The notes: generated by a model not told the origin, from the letters alone. Counted from the stretch's first letter, positions 25,151-33,799 are shown. The stretch: DNA of 64,000 nucleotides from Verrucomicrobiota bacterium (GCA_023443455.1 JAEZUE010000004.1:124001-188000), one strand, 5' to 3'. Made by a program: numbers and translations.

Positions 25151-25396
25151 TCACTCGCGCGGCGTGTTCTTGTGGATGATGTCGCGGAGCTCCTTGGCCT
25201 CGACCTGCCGCAGATCCTTGCCGCGCTGCTTGAGGTCCTCGAACGTCTTCACGACCGTCTCGGTCATGCGTTCGTGGGTCTCCTGCGAGCCGCCGACGAG
25301 CGTGAATTGCTCGCCCTTGGTGATGCGCTTGTGGCCGTCGTGATGGTCGAGACCGACGCCGAGCAGGTGGGCGTGTTCGGGCTTCCGGTCTTTCAC
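25151..25396 (-). CDS. Small conserved-looking protein coupled to scpA
   Basis: An 81-residue charged protein starting with GTG inside the scpA stop codon (GTGA, 4-nt overlap), so it is translationally coupled to scpA. Visible features are a His/Asp-rich part (GLDHHDGHKRITKGEQFTLV) and a helical C-terminal half (ETHERMTETVVKTFEDLKQR). No family is recognised. In many bacteria scpB follows scpA; this protein is much too short and shows no winged-helix pattern, so it is not ScpB. Its tight coupling argues it is a real gene. Confidence 0.7.
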   Translation of the reverse strand: MKDRKPEHAHLLGVGLDHHDGHKRITKGEQFTLVGGSQETHERMTETVVKTFEDLKQRGKDLRQVEAKELRDIIHKNTPRE

Positions 25397-26418
25397 GCGG
25401 GCGAGCCGCCGGAGGGCGGCAGGTTGGCGGGGATCGTGGGGGCCGGCGGAAGGTCGTGCTCGGCGGGCGGCGTTGCCGGTGCGGAGTCTGCCGTGGCGAT
25501 TTGGATGGATTCGTCCACCGGAACCGGGGGCTCCGGGGCAACGGCCGCGGGCGGCAACGAACCCTCGGTCGCGGGCGCGGGTGGCGCCTCGGGTGGCGCC
25601 TCGGTCGGCGTGTTCTCGGCCAGCGGCAGCAGGCCTTCCTCGAGGGCCGCCTCGGGCGAGGGCAGGGGCTCGGCTTCGCGCCGCTCGATGAAGATGTCGT
25701 CGAAGTGTTTTTCCTGCGCGATACGGATCTTGTTCATGCGGGTCAGTTCGAGCACCGCGATGAAGGTGGCGACGAGGTTGCGCAGCGAGGTCTTGCCGGG
25801 CAGCAGCGAGGAGAAGGTGAAGCGCGGCTCGAAGGCGATGCGCTTGAGGATCATCTCCATCTGGTCGACGACGGTGAGGTTGTCGTCCTGGATGTCGCCG
25901 CTGACATGCCGGTCGGCGAGGCGGCGGAGGACCTGGTTGAAGGCGTTCCAGAGCTCGATGCGGTCGGAGGGGCGCAGGGGGCGCTCGGCGGCGGCGACGT
26001 TCTGCTGGATCTGCGCGCGCTCGAGCATCGCCTGGCGCGTGGTGATCATGTCGGCGATGCCGGTCGCGGCGTCCTTGAATTTTTTGTACTGAATGAGCTG
26101 GTGCACCAGCTCCCAGCGCGGATCGAGCTCCTCCTCGTCCTCCGACTCGGCGGCCACGGCCTGCTGGTTCTTGGGCAGCAGCATCCGGCTTTTGATCTCC
26201 ATGAGCGTGGCGGCCATCACGAAGAACTCGCCGGCGAGCTCGAGCTTGAGCTCGCCCATGGCGTAGAGCGCCTCGAGGTACTGCTTGGTGACCTGCTCGA
26301 TCGGGATGTCGTAGATATCGAGCTCGTTCTTGCGGATCAGGAAGAGCAGCAGGTCCAGCGGTCCTTCAAAGACCTGGAGCTTGATGCGGTAATCGGTGTC
26401 GGGGATGGGCGCGACCAC
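25393..26418 (-). CDS. scpA: Segregation and condensation protein A
   Basis: A 341-residue kleisin subunit of the SMC-ScpAB condensin that organises and segregates chromosomes. The N-terminal SMC-binding helix region reads YRIKLQVFEGPLDLLLFLIR followed by KNELDIYDIPIEQVTKQY, and LAGEFFVMAATLMEIKSRML is the family hallmark. The C-terminal winged-helix part ends near residue 245. A Pro/Ala/Glu-rich tail of about 90 residues beyond it is unusual. The start is GTG at 26418. It is coupled to the small gene at 25151. Confidence 0.93.
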   Translation of the reverse strand: MVAPIPDTDYRIKLQVFEGPLDLLLFLIRKNELDIYDIPIEQVTKQYLEALYAMGELKLELAGEFFVMAATLMEIKSRMLLPKNQQAVAAESEDEEELDPRWELVHQLIQYKKFKDAATGIADMITTRQAMLERAQIQQNVAAAERPLRPSDRIELWNAFNQVLRRLADRHVSGDIQDDNLTVVDQMEMILKRIAFEPRFTFSSLLPGKTSLRNLVATFIAVLELTRMNKIRIAQEKHFDDIFIERREAEPLPSPEAALEEGLLPLAENTPTEAPPEAPPAPATEGSLPPAAVAPEPPVPVDESIQIATADSAPATPPAEHDLPPAPTIPANLPPSGGSPA

Positions 26419-26564
26419 GCGGGAATGCAGGCGCAGGCACCGCGCACGGGCAACGGTTTTTCTCGCAACGTTTCGCCCGGCCGACTTTCCGCGCCGGCGG
26501 GGCGGTCGGTGCTCAAGCGCTCGCCCAAGCCGCCGATGGGTGGTGTGCTCCCGAGTTCCGCCCC

Positions 26565-27812
26565 ATGTCCTCAGCTCCCATTCCCGTCCTGATCGTGGAC
26601 GGCGATCCGACCATCGGCGCCGTGTTGCAGGGATTGCTGCGCAACATCGGGGAGGGGGTGCGCTGCGACACCAAATGGGTCTCGACCGGGGCGGCGGCGC
26701 TCGAACAGGTCGCGCGTGGCGGCTGGGCGCTGATGTTGCTCGACTACCAGTTGCCCGACATCGACGGACTGCAGGTGCTCGATGAATTGAACAAGACGCC
26801 CGAGCGGCTGCGGCCGACGGTCGTCATGCTCACGGCCGGCGGCAACGAGCACGTGGCGGTCGAGGCGATGAAGCGCGGGGTGAAAGACTATCTGGTGCGC
26901 TCCGGCCTGCATCTTCCGGCGCTCCGGCGTGCGATCCTCGGTGCGCTCGATCGCCGCCAGCTCGAGGACCGGCTCGCGGAATCGACGGTCGAGCTGCGCC
27001 GCAAGAACACCCAGATGGAGGCCGACATGGCCATGGCACGCCAGGTGCAGGCGGCGTTGTTGCCGCACCAATACCCGGTGGCGCCGGCCGGCGTGAACGC
27101 CGAGAACAGTCTGGTGCGTTTCTGCCATCGCTGGATTCCCAGCAGTGCGGTGGCGGGCGACTTTTTCGCCGTGTTGCCCGTGATCCCCATGGGCGCGGCG
27201 GTGCTGTTGTGCGACGTGATGGGCCACGGTGTGCGGGCGGCTCTCGTCACGGCGCTCATCCATGGTCTGGTGCGCGAGCACCGGGCGCTCGCGGGTTCGC
27301 CCGAACGTTTTCTCAGCGAGCTCAACCGCGGGCTCCAGACCATGTTGGCCAGTGCCGGCGATCTTGTTTTCGTGACGGCGGTCTACCTCGTGGTCGACGT
27401 CGCGCGCGGCGACCTGCGTTTCGCCAACGCCGGTCATCCGCACCCGCTGTTGTTGCGCAAGACCGGCGAGGTCGAGGCGCTTTCCGTCGGTGCCGACGGT
27501 TCGGGTCCCGCGCTCGGCATGATTCCCGACGAGACGTACGAGGCGGCCGTGGTGCCGCTGAAGGCGGGTGATCGCCTCTTCGTCTACACCGACGGGCTCT
27601 ACGAGGCGGCCGACGCCGCCGGCGAGGAGTTCGGGCCCGAGCGCTTGAAGCAGGCGATCGCCGGCTGTGCCGACCAACGCACCGTGCTCCTGCTCGATTC
27701 GGTGCTCGCGAAGGTGCGAGCCTTCGGTGCTGCGGACCCGAGCGACGGTTTCGCCGACGACATCTGTTTCCTCGGCGTCGACTTCGGCCCGCGCAGCGCG
27801 TTCCCGGCGTAG
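26565..27812 (+). CDS. Response regulator with PP2C-type (SpoIIE/RsbU) phosphatase output
   Basis: A 415-residue protein. The receiver (1-125) has phosphoacceptor D60 (LMLLDYQLPD) and the VMLTAGG switch region. A coiled-coil linker (about 133-165) leads to a SpoIIE-type phosphatase domain (about 180-405) with metal-site motifs AVAGDFFAV, LLCDVMGHGVRAALVTAL and LFVYTDGLYEA, and DGFADDICFL at the end. Such proteins dephosphorylate anti-sigma-factor antagonists in partner-switching stress or biofilm control. No such antagonist is adjacent. It is divergent from scpA. Confidence 0.92.
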   Translation: MSSAPIPVLIVDGDPTIGAVLQGLLRNIGEGVRCDTKWVSTGAAALEQVARGGWALMLLDYQLPDIDGLQVLDELNKTPERLRPTVVMLTAGGNEHVAVEAMKRGVKDYLVRSGLHLPALRRAILGALDRRQLEDRLAESTVELRRKNTQMEADMAMARQVQAALLPHQYPVAPAGVNAENSLVRFCHRWIPSSAVAGDFFAVLPVIPMGAAVLLCDVMGHGVRAALVTALIHGLVREHRALAGSPERFLSELNRGLQTMLASAGDLVFVTAVYLVVDVARGDLRFANAGHPHPLLLRKTGEVEALSVGADGSGPALGMIPDETYEAAVVPLKAGDRLFVYTDGLYEAADAAGEEFGPERLKQAIAGCADQRTVLLLDSVLAKVRAFGAADPSDGFADDICFLGVDFGPRSAFPA

Positions 27813-28062
27813 CGGGCGCGGCGGGGTCGGGCGGCAACCGAGGGGGCGTGGCGGGCGAAGTCGGGTGCCCAGCCGATGGGTACCGGGCGCGGCTTGTGGC
27901 CGGTGCCCCAATGGCGCGATCGCTGCGCGGGCCGCGGGCGGCGGGACTCGCTCGGCCGAAGTTCGCGATCATGGCCCGGTCCGGATGGGCCGTTAGTGTT
28001 GTTGACGCCCGCGCTGGGAGGCGGCGCAGTGTCGCGTTTTCAACCAACCCATTTCCCACGGC

Positions 28063-29055
28063 ATGAAACCCAAGATCTTCGTCGACGGCAGTGAAGGCAC
28101 CACCGGCCTTGAAATCAACGAGCGGCTCGCCGGCCGCACCGATGTGGAGGTGATCGCGATCGATCCGGCCAAGCGCAAGGACCCCGAGGCCCGCAAGGCG
28201 ATGATCACCTCGGCCGATCTGGTCTTTCTCTGCCTGCCCGACGTCGCCTCGAAGGAGGCCGTGGCGCTCGCGGCCGATCGCCCGAGCGTGCGTTTCCTCG
28301 ATGCCAGCACCGCGCATCGCACCAATCCGGACTGGGTCTACGGCCTGCCCGAGCTGCACCAGGGCAAGCAGCGCGCTGCGGTGAAGGCCGCGACGAAGGT
28401 CGCCGTGCCCGGCTGCCATGCGTCCGGTTTCAACCTGATCGTCGCGCCGCTGGTCGCGGCCGGCATCGTGCCCGCCGACTACCCGCTCACCTGCACCTCG
28501 CTCACCGGCTTCAGCGGCGGCGGCAAGAAGCTCATCGCGGCCTACGCCGAGAACGCGTCGGACGTGGCCGCGCGGCAGGCGAAGGAGTCGTCCCAGGATC
28601 AGCGTGTCGCGCCGCGGCCGTACGGGCTCGGACTCACGCACAAGCATCTGCCCGAGATGAAGCACATCTCGGGTCTGAAGCACGTGCCGAACTTCCTGCC
28701 CATCGTCGCCGACTTCTACCGCGGCATGGCGGTGTGCGTGCCGTTCGAGCGTCGCCTCTTGGCGAAGTCTCTCGGCGCGAAGGAGATCGCCGCCGCTTTG
28801 GCCGAGGCGTACGCCGGCGAGAAATTCGTGCGGGTGGCCGCCGAGGTGAATCCGTCGACCGAGGTCGACGAGGGTTTCTTCCGCACGCTCGCCTGCAACG
28901 GCACCAACCGCTGCGACCTTTCCGTCTTCGGCCACGAGGAGCAGATCCTCGTGATCGCGCGTCTCGACAATCTGGGGAAGGGTGCCTCCGGCGCGGCGGT
29001 GCAGTGCATGAATCTCATGCTCGGCTTCGACGAGGGCGCGGGTCTGGTGGCCTGA
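28063..29055 (+). CDS. argC: N-acetyl-gamma-glutamyl-phosphate reductase, short type
   Basis: A 330-residue NADPH-dependent enzyme of arginine synthesis that reduces N-acetylglutamyl phosphate to the semialdehyde. The N-terminus KIFVDGSEGTTGLEI is the nucleotide-binding start and the catalytic cysteine is C118 (VAVPGCHASGF). GFSGGGKK and LGLTHKHLPEMKHISGL are family blocks. The length and motifs fit the shorter type 2 family. A 250-bp gap precedes it, and it ends facing lutC across a repeat-rich gap. Confidence 0.93.
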   Translation: MKPKIFVDGSEGTTGLEINERLAGRTDVEVIAIDPAKRKDPEARKAMITSADLVFLCLPDVASKEAVALAADRPSVRFLDASTAHRTNPDWVYGLPELHQGKQRAAVKAATKVAVPGCHASGFNLIVAPLVAAGIVPADYPLTCTSLTGFSGGGKKLIAAYAENASDVAARQAKESSQDQRVAPRPYGLGLTHKHLPEMKHISGLKHVPNFLPIVADFYRGMAVCVPFERRLLAKSLGAKEIAAALAEAYAGEKFVRVAAEVNPSTEVDEGFFRTLACNGTNRCDLSVFGHEEQILVIARLDNLGKGASGAAVQCMNLMLGFDEGAGLVA

Positions 29056-29077
29056 CCCAACGATTCCGCCGTCGTGC

Positions 29078-29128
29078 AGGCCGGCGTGTTGGAGCGTGCT
29101 CCTTGGGCGCGGTCGAACCCGCCGGCCT
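29078..29128. repeat. REP-like hairpin after argC
   Basis: AGGCCGGCG (29078) and CGCCGGCCT (29120) form a 9-bp stem enclosing a second hairpin GGAGC-GT-GCTCC (29091-29102). There is no T-tract. Confidence 0.45.
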
Positions 29129-29169
29129 ACGCTTCAATCTTCGGCCTGGGCGTTCAGCCGCGATGATGC

Positions 29170-29289
29170 GGTCGAGAGGCGAGCGTCGAGGGACGAGCGT
29201 CAAACCATCGGTGGCGAGCTTCCATCACGAGTGCTTCGCTCGATCTCCTCTGTGATCGGCCCCTCGCCGCTCGTCCCTCGTCACTCGAC
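29170..29289 (+). repeat. Terminal-inverted-repeat element, diverged copy B
   Basis: About 120 bp in the gap between convergent argC and lutC. Its right end, read on the minus strand (GTCGAGTGACGAGGGACGAG), matches the outer end of copies A and C, and the left end GAGCGTCGAGGGACGAGCGT is a near-inverse. The central 60 bp differ from the other copies except for a GAGATCGAG-like motif. It is a diverged member of the family rather than a recent copy. Confidence 0.65.
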
Positions 29290-29301
29290 CGAATGCTTGG
29301 C

Positions 29302-29916
29302 TCAGTCGACCAGCAGGGCGATCTGGCGGCCGGGGCCGTGCACGCCCTCGATGAGGATGCCCTCGACGTCGGCCGTCTTCGACGGGCCGGTGACCCAGAT
29401 GATGTTCGGGTCGGCGGGCAGGCCGGCGAGGGCGGCGGGGATGTCGGGGAAGATCTGCGCGCGACGCAGCACCGCGACGTGCACCCACGGCGTTAGCGCG
29501 GCGAGCCGGCGCGAGGTGTCGCGATCGGAGAGGATCAGCGTGCCGGTCTCGGCGATCGCACCGGTGGCCGCAGTGATGCCGAAGGCGTAGTCGTCGACTC
29601 GTGACCGATCGAACTCGGTTTCGATCGTGAAGTCGGCCGGGAACGCGTCCTTGCACAGCGGCAGGAGGGCGGGATCGCAGTAGCCGTGTTTCCAGTTGTT
29701 GGATGCGAGCAGCTGCACGAGCTCGGCGATGCCGGAGATCGGGGTGCCGTTGACGGCCTTCATCCGGGTCGAGAAGAGCGACCACAGGTCGGTGGCGGCG
29801 AGGGCTTCGCGCAGGACGACGAGGTCGCGGTCCCACTCGGGCAACGGGGCGCGTTCGGCGAGCGGCGCGAGGGCCGTGCGGACGCGGTTGAGGATCTGTT
29901 CGCGGGAGTCGCTCAT
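29302..29916 (-). CDS. lutC: Lactate utilization protein C (LUD domain)
   Basis: A 204-residue LUD-domain protein, the third subunit of the LutABC L-lactate oxidation complex. The pattern DDYAFGITAATGAIAETGTL and the late NIIWVTGPSKTADVEGILIE with GVHGPG are characteristic of LutC/YkgG proteins. LutC has no iron-sulfur motif, as expected. It is transcribed after lutA and lutB but 199 bp of repeats separate it from lutB. Confidence 0.92.
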   Translation of the reverse strand: MSDSREQILNRVRTALAPLAERAPLPEWDRDLVVLREALAATDLWSLFSTRMKAVNGTPISGIAELVQLLASNNWKHGYCDPALLPLCKDAFPADFTIETEFDRSRVDDYAFGITAATGAIAETGTLILSDRDTSRRLAALTPWVHVAVLRRAQIFPDIPAALAGLPADPNIIWVTGPSKTADVEGILIEGVHGPGRQIALLVD

Positions 29917-29917
29917 G

Positions 29918-29986
29918 GAGGGAGAAAGGGAGTGAGGGACTGAGGGAGAAAGGGAGTGAGGGAGAAAGGGAGTGAGGGGGCGGCCC
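29918..29986. repeat. Short tandem repeat, GAGGGAGAAAGGGAGT unit
   Basis: At least three copies of a 16-nt purine-rich unit (GAGGGAGAAAGGGAGT, with variants) lie just upstream of the lutC start. The purine asymmetry could affect transcription or lutC translation. Copy number may vary between strains. Confidence 0.75.
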
Positions 29987-29999
29987 CGGAGATGTATTT

Positions 30000-30115
30000 G
30001 ACCGCAGAGAACGCAAAGACCGCAGAGAAGGGCGCGAGCAAGCTCGCTGGCCTACATAGGGCGTCGTGGTGTTTTCGGTGCCTTGGTCTCTTTGTGTTCT
30101 CTGCGTTCTTTGCGG
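30000..30115. repeat. Inverted repeat built of CGCAGAGAA/CGCAAAGA units
   Basis: The left arm (30001-30030) carries the repeating units CCGCAGAGAA, CGCAAAGA and CCGCAGAGAA. The right arm (about 30085-30115) carries their reverse complement. The inner part holds a REP-like hairpin GCGAGC-AA-GCTCGC at 30034-30047. The right arm runs up to the lutB stop codon. It is a different family from the elements at convergent junctions. Confidence 0.7.
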
Positions 30116-31513
30116 CTAACCCTCCGATCTCCGGTTCTTCATCCAGCGGCGGAAGTCGCCGCCTTGCCAATTGGGGAGAGTGCGTTTGCCGATCCAGGCC
30201 TGCATCGCCGGCACGGGTACGAGCTTGTGGGGGACGACGTCGAGCATCTTGCCGCCGAAGAGCGCGGTCTTCCACACGAAGGGGCTGGAGGCCATCAGCG
30301 CCCATGCGCCCATCGGCGGCGTGGCGGCGGAGGCGAGCGAGGCGTGTTCGCGCTTGGCCTTGTCGCGCAGGCGCAGGAGCAGGTCGGGCAACGGGATGTC
30401 GACCGGGCACGTCTCCTTGCACGCGCCGCAGACCGAGCAGGCCTTGGGCAGGTCGGCCTTGTCGGCGAAGTGTTCGCCGGCGAGCAGCGGGGAGAGCACG
30501 GAGCCGACCGGGCCGGGGTAGACGCTGCGGTAGGCGTGGCCGCTGACCTGCCGGTAGACCGGGCAGACGTTGAGGCAGGCGCCGCAGCGGATACAGCGCA
30601 GGATCGAGCGGAACTCGCCGGCGAGCACCTCGCTGCGGTTGTTGTCGACCAGCACGACGTGCATCTCCTCGGGGCCGTCGGGCTGCGTGGCCGCCTTCGG
30701 GCCGGAGATGAACTCGGTGTAGACGGTGAGCTGCTGCGCGGTGGCGGAGCGGGCGAGCAGGTTGAGGAAGACGCCGAGGTCGCGGTCGCGCGGCACGAGC
30801 TTCTCGATACCGACGAGCGCGATGTGGCACTTCGGCGCCGCGAGCGAGAAACGCGAGTTGCCCTCGTTGGTGACGAGCACGAGCCGGCCACTCTCGACGG
30901 AGATGAAGTTGCCGCCGGTCAGGCCGACGTCGGCCGCGAGGTATTTGTGGCGGAGAAACTGGCGCGCGCGGCGGGTGATCGTCTCGGGGTCGTCGTTGTA
31001 GGCGCCGAGGCCCTCGCGCTCGAAGCTCTTGGCGATCTCGCGGCGGTTCTTGTGGATGATCGGGCGGACGAGATGGCTCGGGTGGTCGTGGTCGATCTGG
31101 ATGATGAACTCGCCCAGATCGGTCTCGAGCGCCTCGATACCGCGCGCCTCGAGGTATTTCGCCAGCTCGATCTCCTCGCTGACCATGGTCTTGGCCTTGA
31201 CCATCTTGGTGGCGCCGCGCGCCTGCATGATCTTGAGCACGGCCGCGCACGCCTCCTCGGCGTTGGCGGCCCAATGCACGTGCACGCCGTTGGCCTTCAG
31301 CTTGGCCTCGACCTGCGGCAGGTAGGTATCGAGATTTTCGACAACGTGCTGCTTGATCTGGCCGGCGAGACGGCGCAGCTCGTCGGGATCGGCGAACTGG
31401 TCGACGAGCAGCTTGGTCTTCTTCTCGTGGGTGGCCTTGGTGCCGAGGTAGACGGCGGCCCGCGTGTCGGCGGGCACCTGGGCCGTGAACTGGTCGATGA
31501 GTTGCTTGGCCAT
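30116..31513 (-). CDS. lutB: Lactate utilization iron-sulfur protein B
   Basis: A 465-residue LutB/YkgF protein. An LUD-like domain (about 70-300, with VKAKTMVSEEIELAKYLEAR and GLTGGNFISVESG) is followed by two ferredoxin-type 4Fe-4S motifs, CIRCGACLNVCPVYR and CSVCGACKETCPVDIP, that pass electrons from L-lactate oxidation. The C-terminus (TLPNWQGGDFRRWM) is also typical. The start at 31513 (MAKQLIDQFTA) lies 2 nt after the lutA stop. It is cytosolic or membrane-associated. Confidence 0.95.
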   Translation of the reverse strand: MAKQLIDQFTAQVPADTRAAVYLGTKATHEKKTKLLVDQFADPDELRRLAGQIKQHVVENLDTYLPQVEAKLKANGVHVHWAANAEEACAAVLKIMQARGATKMVKAKTMVSEEIELAKYLEARGIEALETDLGEFIIQIDHDHPSHLVRPIIHKNRREIAKSFEREGLGAYNDDPETITRRARQFLRHKYLAADVGLTGGNFISVESGRLVLVTNEGNSRFSLAAPKCHIALVGIEKLVPRDRDLGVFLNLLARSATAQQLTVYTEFISGPKAATQPDGPEEMHVVLVDNNRSEVLAGEFRSILRCIRCGACLNVCPVYRQVSGHAYRSVYPGPVGSVLSPLLAGEHFADKADLPKACSVCGACKETCPVDIPLPDLLLRLRDKAKREHASLASAATPPMGAWALMASSPFVWKTALFGGKMLDVVPHKLVPVPAMQAWIGKRTLPNWQGGDFRRWMKNRRSEG

Positions 31514-31515
31514 GG

Positions 31516-32283
31516 TCAGAGGAGTCCGGCGTTCTTGAGGGAGTCGCGCAGGATCTGGGCGACGTGGCGGGTGGCGATGGGCTTGCCCTGTTTCTCGGCG
31601 AGGCCGCCAAGGTGCATCATGCAGCTCATGTCGATGGCGACGAGCAGGTCGGGCTGCACGGCGCGCACGTGTTCGAGCTTCAGCGCGCCCATGCCGGCCG
31701 AGACGTTCGGGAAGGCCACGGAGAACGTGCCGCCGAAACCGCAGCACTGCTCGGCCTCGCCATGTTCGAGGACGGTGATGCCGTCGATCGAGGAGAGCAG
31801 TTGGATCGCGGCTGGGGCGCTTTCGGTGCCACGCGAATGGCACGAGCGGTGGAAGGCGACCTTGGCGTCGAACTTGCCCGGCCATTGCTTCACCCCGAGA
31901 CCGTTGACGATGAAGTCGGCGAGCTCCCACGTGCGGCCGGCGAGCTGCTGCACGGCGGGCAGGTCGGGCTCCTTCTCGAACTCGAGCAGTGCGCCGTGGA
32001 AGACCATCGAGGCGCAGGAGGCGGAGGGCACGATCACGGGCAGGTCGCCCGCGAAGGTCTTCACCATGTGGCGCACGACCTTGCGCGAGGCGGCCCAGTC
32101 GCCTCCGTTGAAGGCGGGCTGGCCGCAGCAGGTCTGCGCCTCGGGGAAGTCCACCGTGCAGCCGAGATGTTCGAGCACCTCGACGGCCGCGCGGGCGGCG
32201 TCGGCATAGAAGGCGTCGCACAGGCACGTGGCCATGAGTTGGACACGTTTGTCGGCGCCGGGGAGCTGGCGGGCGGGAGTCAT
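31516..32283 (-). CDS. lutA: Lactate utilization protein A (CCG-domain)
   Basis: A 255-residue protein with two cysteine-rich CCG domains, as in LutA/YkgE and GlpC. The motifs are TCCGQPAFNGGDW and QCCGFGGTFSV, each followed by downstream cysteines (SASCASM and DMSCMMHLGG). With LutB and LutC it oxidises L-lactate to pyruvate. It is the first gene of the lut set; a stretch of short hairpins separates it from rhaA, which is transcribed towards it. Confidence 0.94.
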   Translation of the reverse strand: MTPARQLPGADKRVQLMATCLCDAFYADAARAAVEVLEHLGCTVDFPEAQTCCGQPAFNGGDWAASRKVVRHMVKTFAGDLPVIVPSASCASMVFHGALLEFEKEPDLPAVQQLAGRTWELADFIVNGLGVKQWPGKFDAKVAFHRSCHSRGTESAPAAIQLLSSIDGITVLEHGEAEQCCGFGGTFSVAFPNVSAGMGALKLEHVRAVQPDLLVAIDMSCMMHLGGLAEKQGKPIATRHVAQILRDSLKNAGLL

Positions 32284-32322
32284 TTTCGGTGGGCGGTGCG
32301 CGGTGGGCCGTTGACGGAGGGT

Positions 32323-32500
32323 CGAAACGCTTGGCGCGTTTCGCTACGAGGATCGGAGGGAGGAGCCTGCTTGCAGGCGATTCCGAGCACAGATCGCCTG
32401 CAAGCAGGCTCCTACACTCGGAGAAAAGAACGGCGAAGGAAGGCCGGATCGCTGCTCTGGCGAGCAGCGCCACGGTTCGGAGGCTGAATGGCTTCGCCAT
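32323..32500. repeat. Cluster of REP-like hairpins between rhaA and lutA
   Basis: Four hairpins in 180 bp. CGAAACGC pairs with GCGTTTCG (32323-32343). A perfect 21-bp inverted repeat has arms 32361-32381 and 32393-32413, core GAGCCTGCTTGCAGGC, and an 11-nt loop. GCTGCTC pairs with GAGCAGC (32451-32468), and ATGGC with GCCAT (32488-32500). The large one resembles bacterial REP/BIME units, with each arm itself partly palindromic. Confidence 0.8.
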
Positions 32501-32516
32501 CCAGCGACAAGAAGGT

Positions 32517-33788
32517 TCAACGCTTGGAGAGCACGTCGTTCTCGTACTCGGCGACGTTCTTGAGCCAGTCGGCGCCGGCGGGCACGCCGCTGCGGACGCA
32601 AAGCTCGTCCCAGACCGCGCCCCACGGGAGCGACTTGGTGAGCTCCATGAGGGCGAGGCGCTCGTGGCCGCGGCCGGCGGACTCGGCGGCCTTGAGCTGC
32701 TTGGTCGGGTCGAGCAGGCCGGCGAGAATCGCCTGGCGGGTGGCGCGGGCGCCGACGACGTAGGCGGCGATGCGGTTGATCGAGGCGTCGAAGAAGTCGA
32801 GCGCGACGAAGACGCGGTCCCAGGCGTTGCCGCGGGCGATCTCGAGGAAGAGGTTGCGCACGGCGTCGTCGAGGATGACGACATGGTCGCTGTCCCAGCG
32901 GATCGGGCGGCTGGTGTGCAGGAGGATGCGCGGGTGGAACTGCATCAGCGCGGAAACCTTGTCCGCGACGGACTCGGTCGGGTGGTAGTGGCCGAGGTCG
33001 AGGCAGGGCACGAGGCCGGCCTTCTGCGCATAGCTTGAGTAGAACTCCTGCGAACCGACGACGTATTCCTCGCTGCCGAGGCCGAAGAGCTTGCCCTCGA
33101 CGGCGTCGACGCACTGCTTCCGGTTCACGGTCTTGTCGGCGAAGATTGCGTCGTAGGACTCGACGAGGCGGGCGCGCGGCGACCAGCGGTCGGCGGGGGC
33201 GTCCTTGGCGCCGTCGGGAATCCAGTGGTTGATGACACTGGGGGAGCCGAGCTTCTTGGCGAAGTGCGCGGCGATGTGGCGGCAGGCCTTGCCGTGCTCG
33301 ATCCAGAATTTGCGCACGGACTTGTCGGCCGAGGAGAGGGTGAAGCCGGAGGCGGCCTTCGGGTGGGCGAAGTAGGTCGGGTTGAAGTCGAGACCGATCT
33401 CGGCCTCCTTGGCCCAGGCGAGCCAGTGGGCGAAGTGCTCGGGGGCAATCTCGTCGCGGTCGACGGCCTTCTTGCCGGTCTCGGCGTAGAAGGCGTGGAG
33501 GTTGAGGCGCTGTTTGCCCGGCAGGAGCGAGAGGGCGATGTCGAGGTCGGCGCGCATCTCGTCGCCGTTGCGCGCGCGGCCGGGATAACCGCCCGTGGCC
33601 ATGATGCCGCCGCCGGTCACGCCGTCCTGCGGTGTCTCCAGTCCGCGGACATCATCAGCCTGCCAGCAGTGCAGGGAAACGGGGATGGAGAGCGCCTTCT
33701 CGATGGCGGCGTCGGTGTCGATGCCGAGGTCGGCATAGGCGGTGCGGGCGAGCTTGTAGGCGGCGGAGACTTGTTTGGCGGTAGGCAT
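32517..33788 (-). CDS. rhaA: L-rhamnose isomerase
   Basis: A 423-residue metal-dependent isomerase that converts L-rhamnose to L-rhamnulose. It aligns along its length with the E. coli RhaA pattern: VSLHCWQADDVRG, GGIMATGGYPGRARN, RLNLHAFYAET, LGLDFNPTYFAHP in closely similar form, SVINHWIPDG, DLGHYHPTE, SRPIRWDSDHVV and DFFDASINRIAAYVVGAR. The length is close to the 419 residues of E. coli RhaA. It is downstream of rhaB on the same strand, separated by 115 bp of degenerate repeats. Confidence 0.96.
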   Translation of the reverse strand: MPTAKQVSAAYKLARTAYADLGIDTDAAIEKALSIPVSLHCWQADDVRGLETPQDGVTGGGIMATGGYPGRARNGDEMRADLDIALSLLPGKQRLNLHAFYAETGKKAVDRDEIAPEHFAHWLAWAKEAEIGLDFNPTYFAHPKAASGFTLSSADKSVRKFWIEHGKACRHIAAHFAKKLGSPSVINHWIPDGAKDAPADRWSPRARLVESYDAIFADKTVNRKQCVDAVEGKLFGLGSEEYVVGSQEFYSSYAQKAGLVPCLDLGHYHPTESVADKVSALMQFHPRILLHTSRPIRWDSDHVVILDDAVRNLFLEIARGNAWDRVFVALDFFDASINRIAAYVVGARATRQAILAGLLDPTKQLKAAESAGRGHERLALMELTKSLPWGAVWDELCVRSGVPAGADWLKNVAEYENDVLSKR

Positions 33789-33799
33789 GGCGAGGGCGG

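Noticed and set aside
29918..29986. CRISPR-like array
   Set aside because: The repeats are short direct tandem units without spacers and without cas genes.
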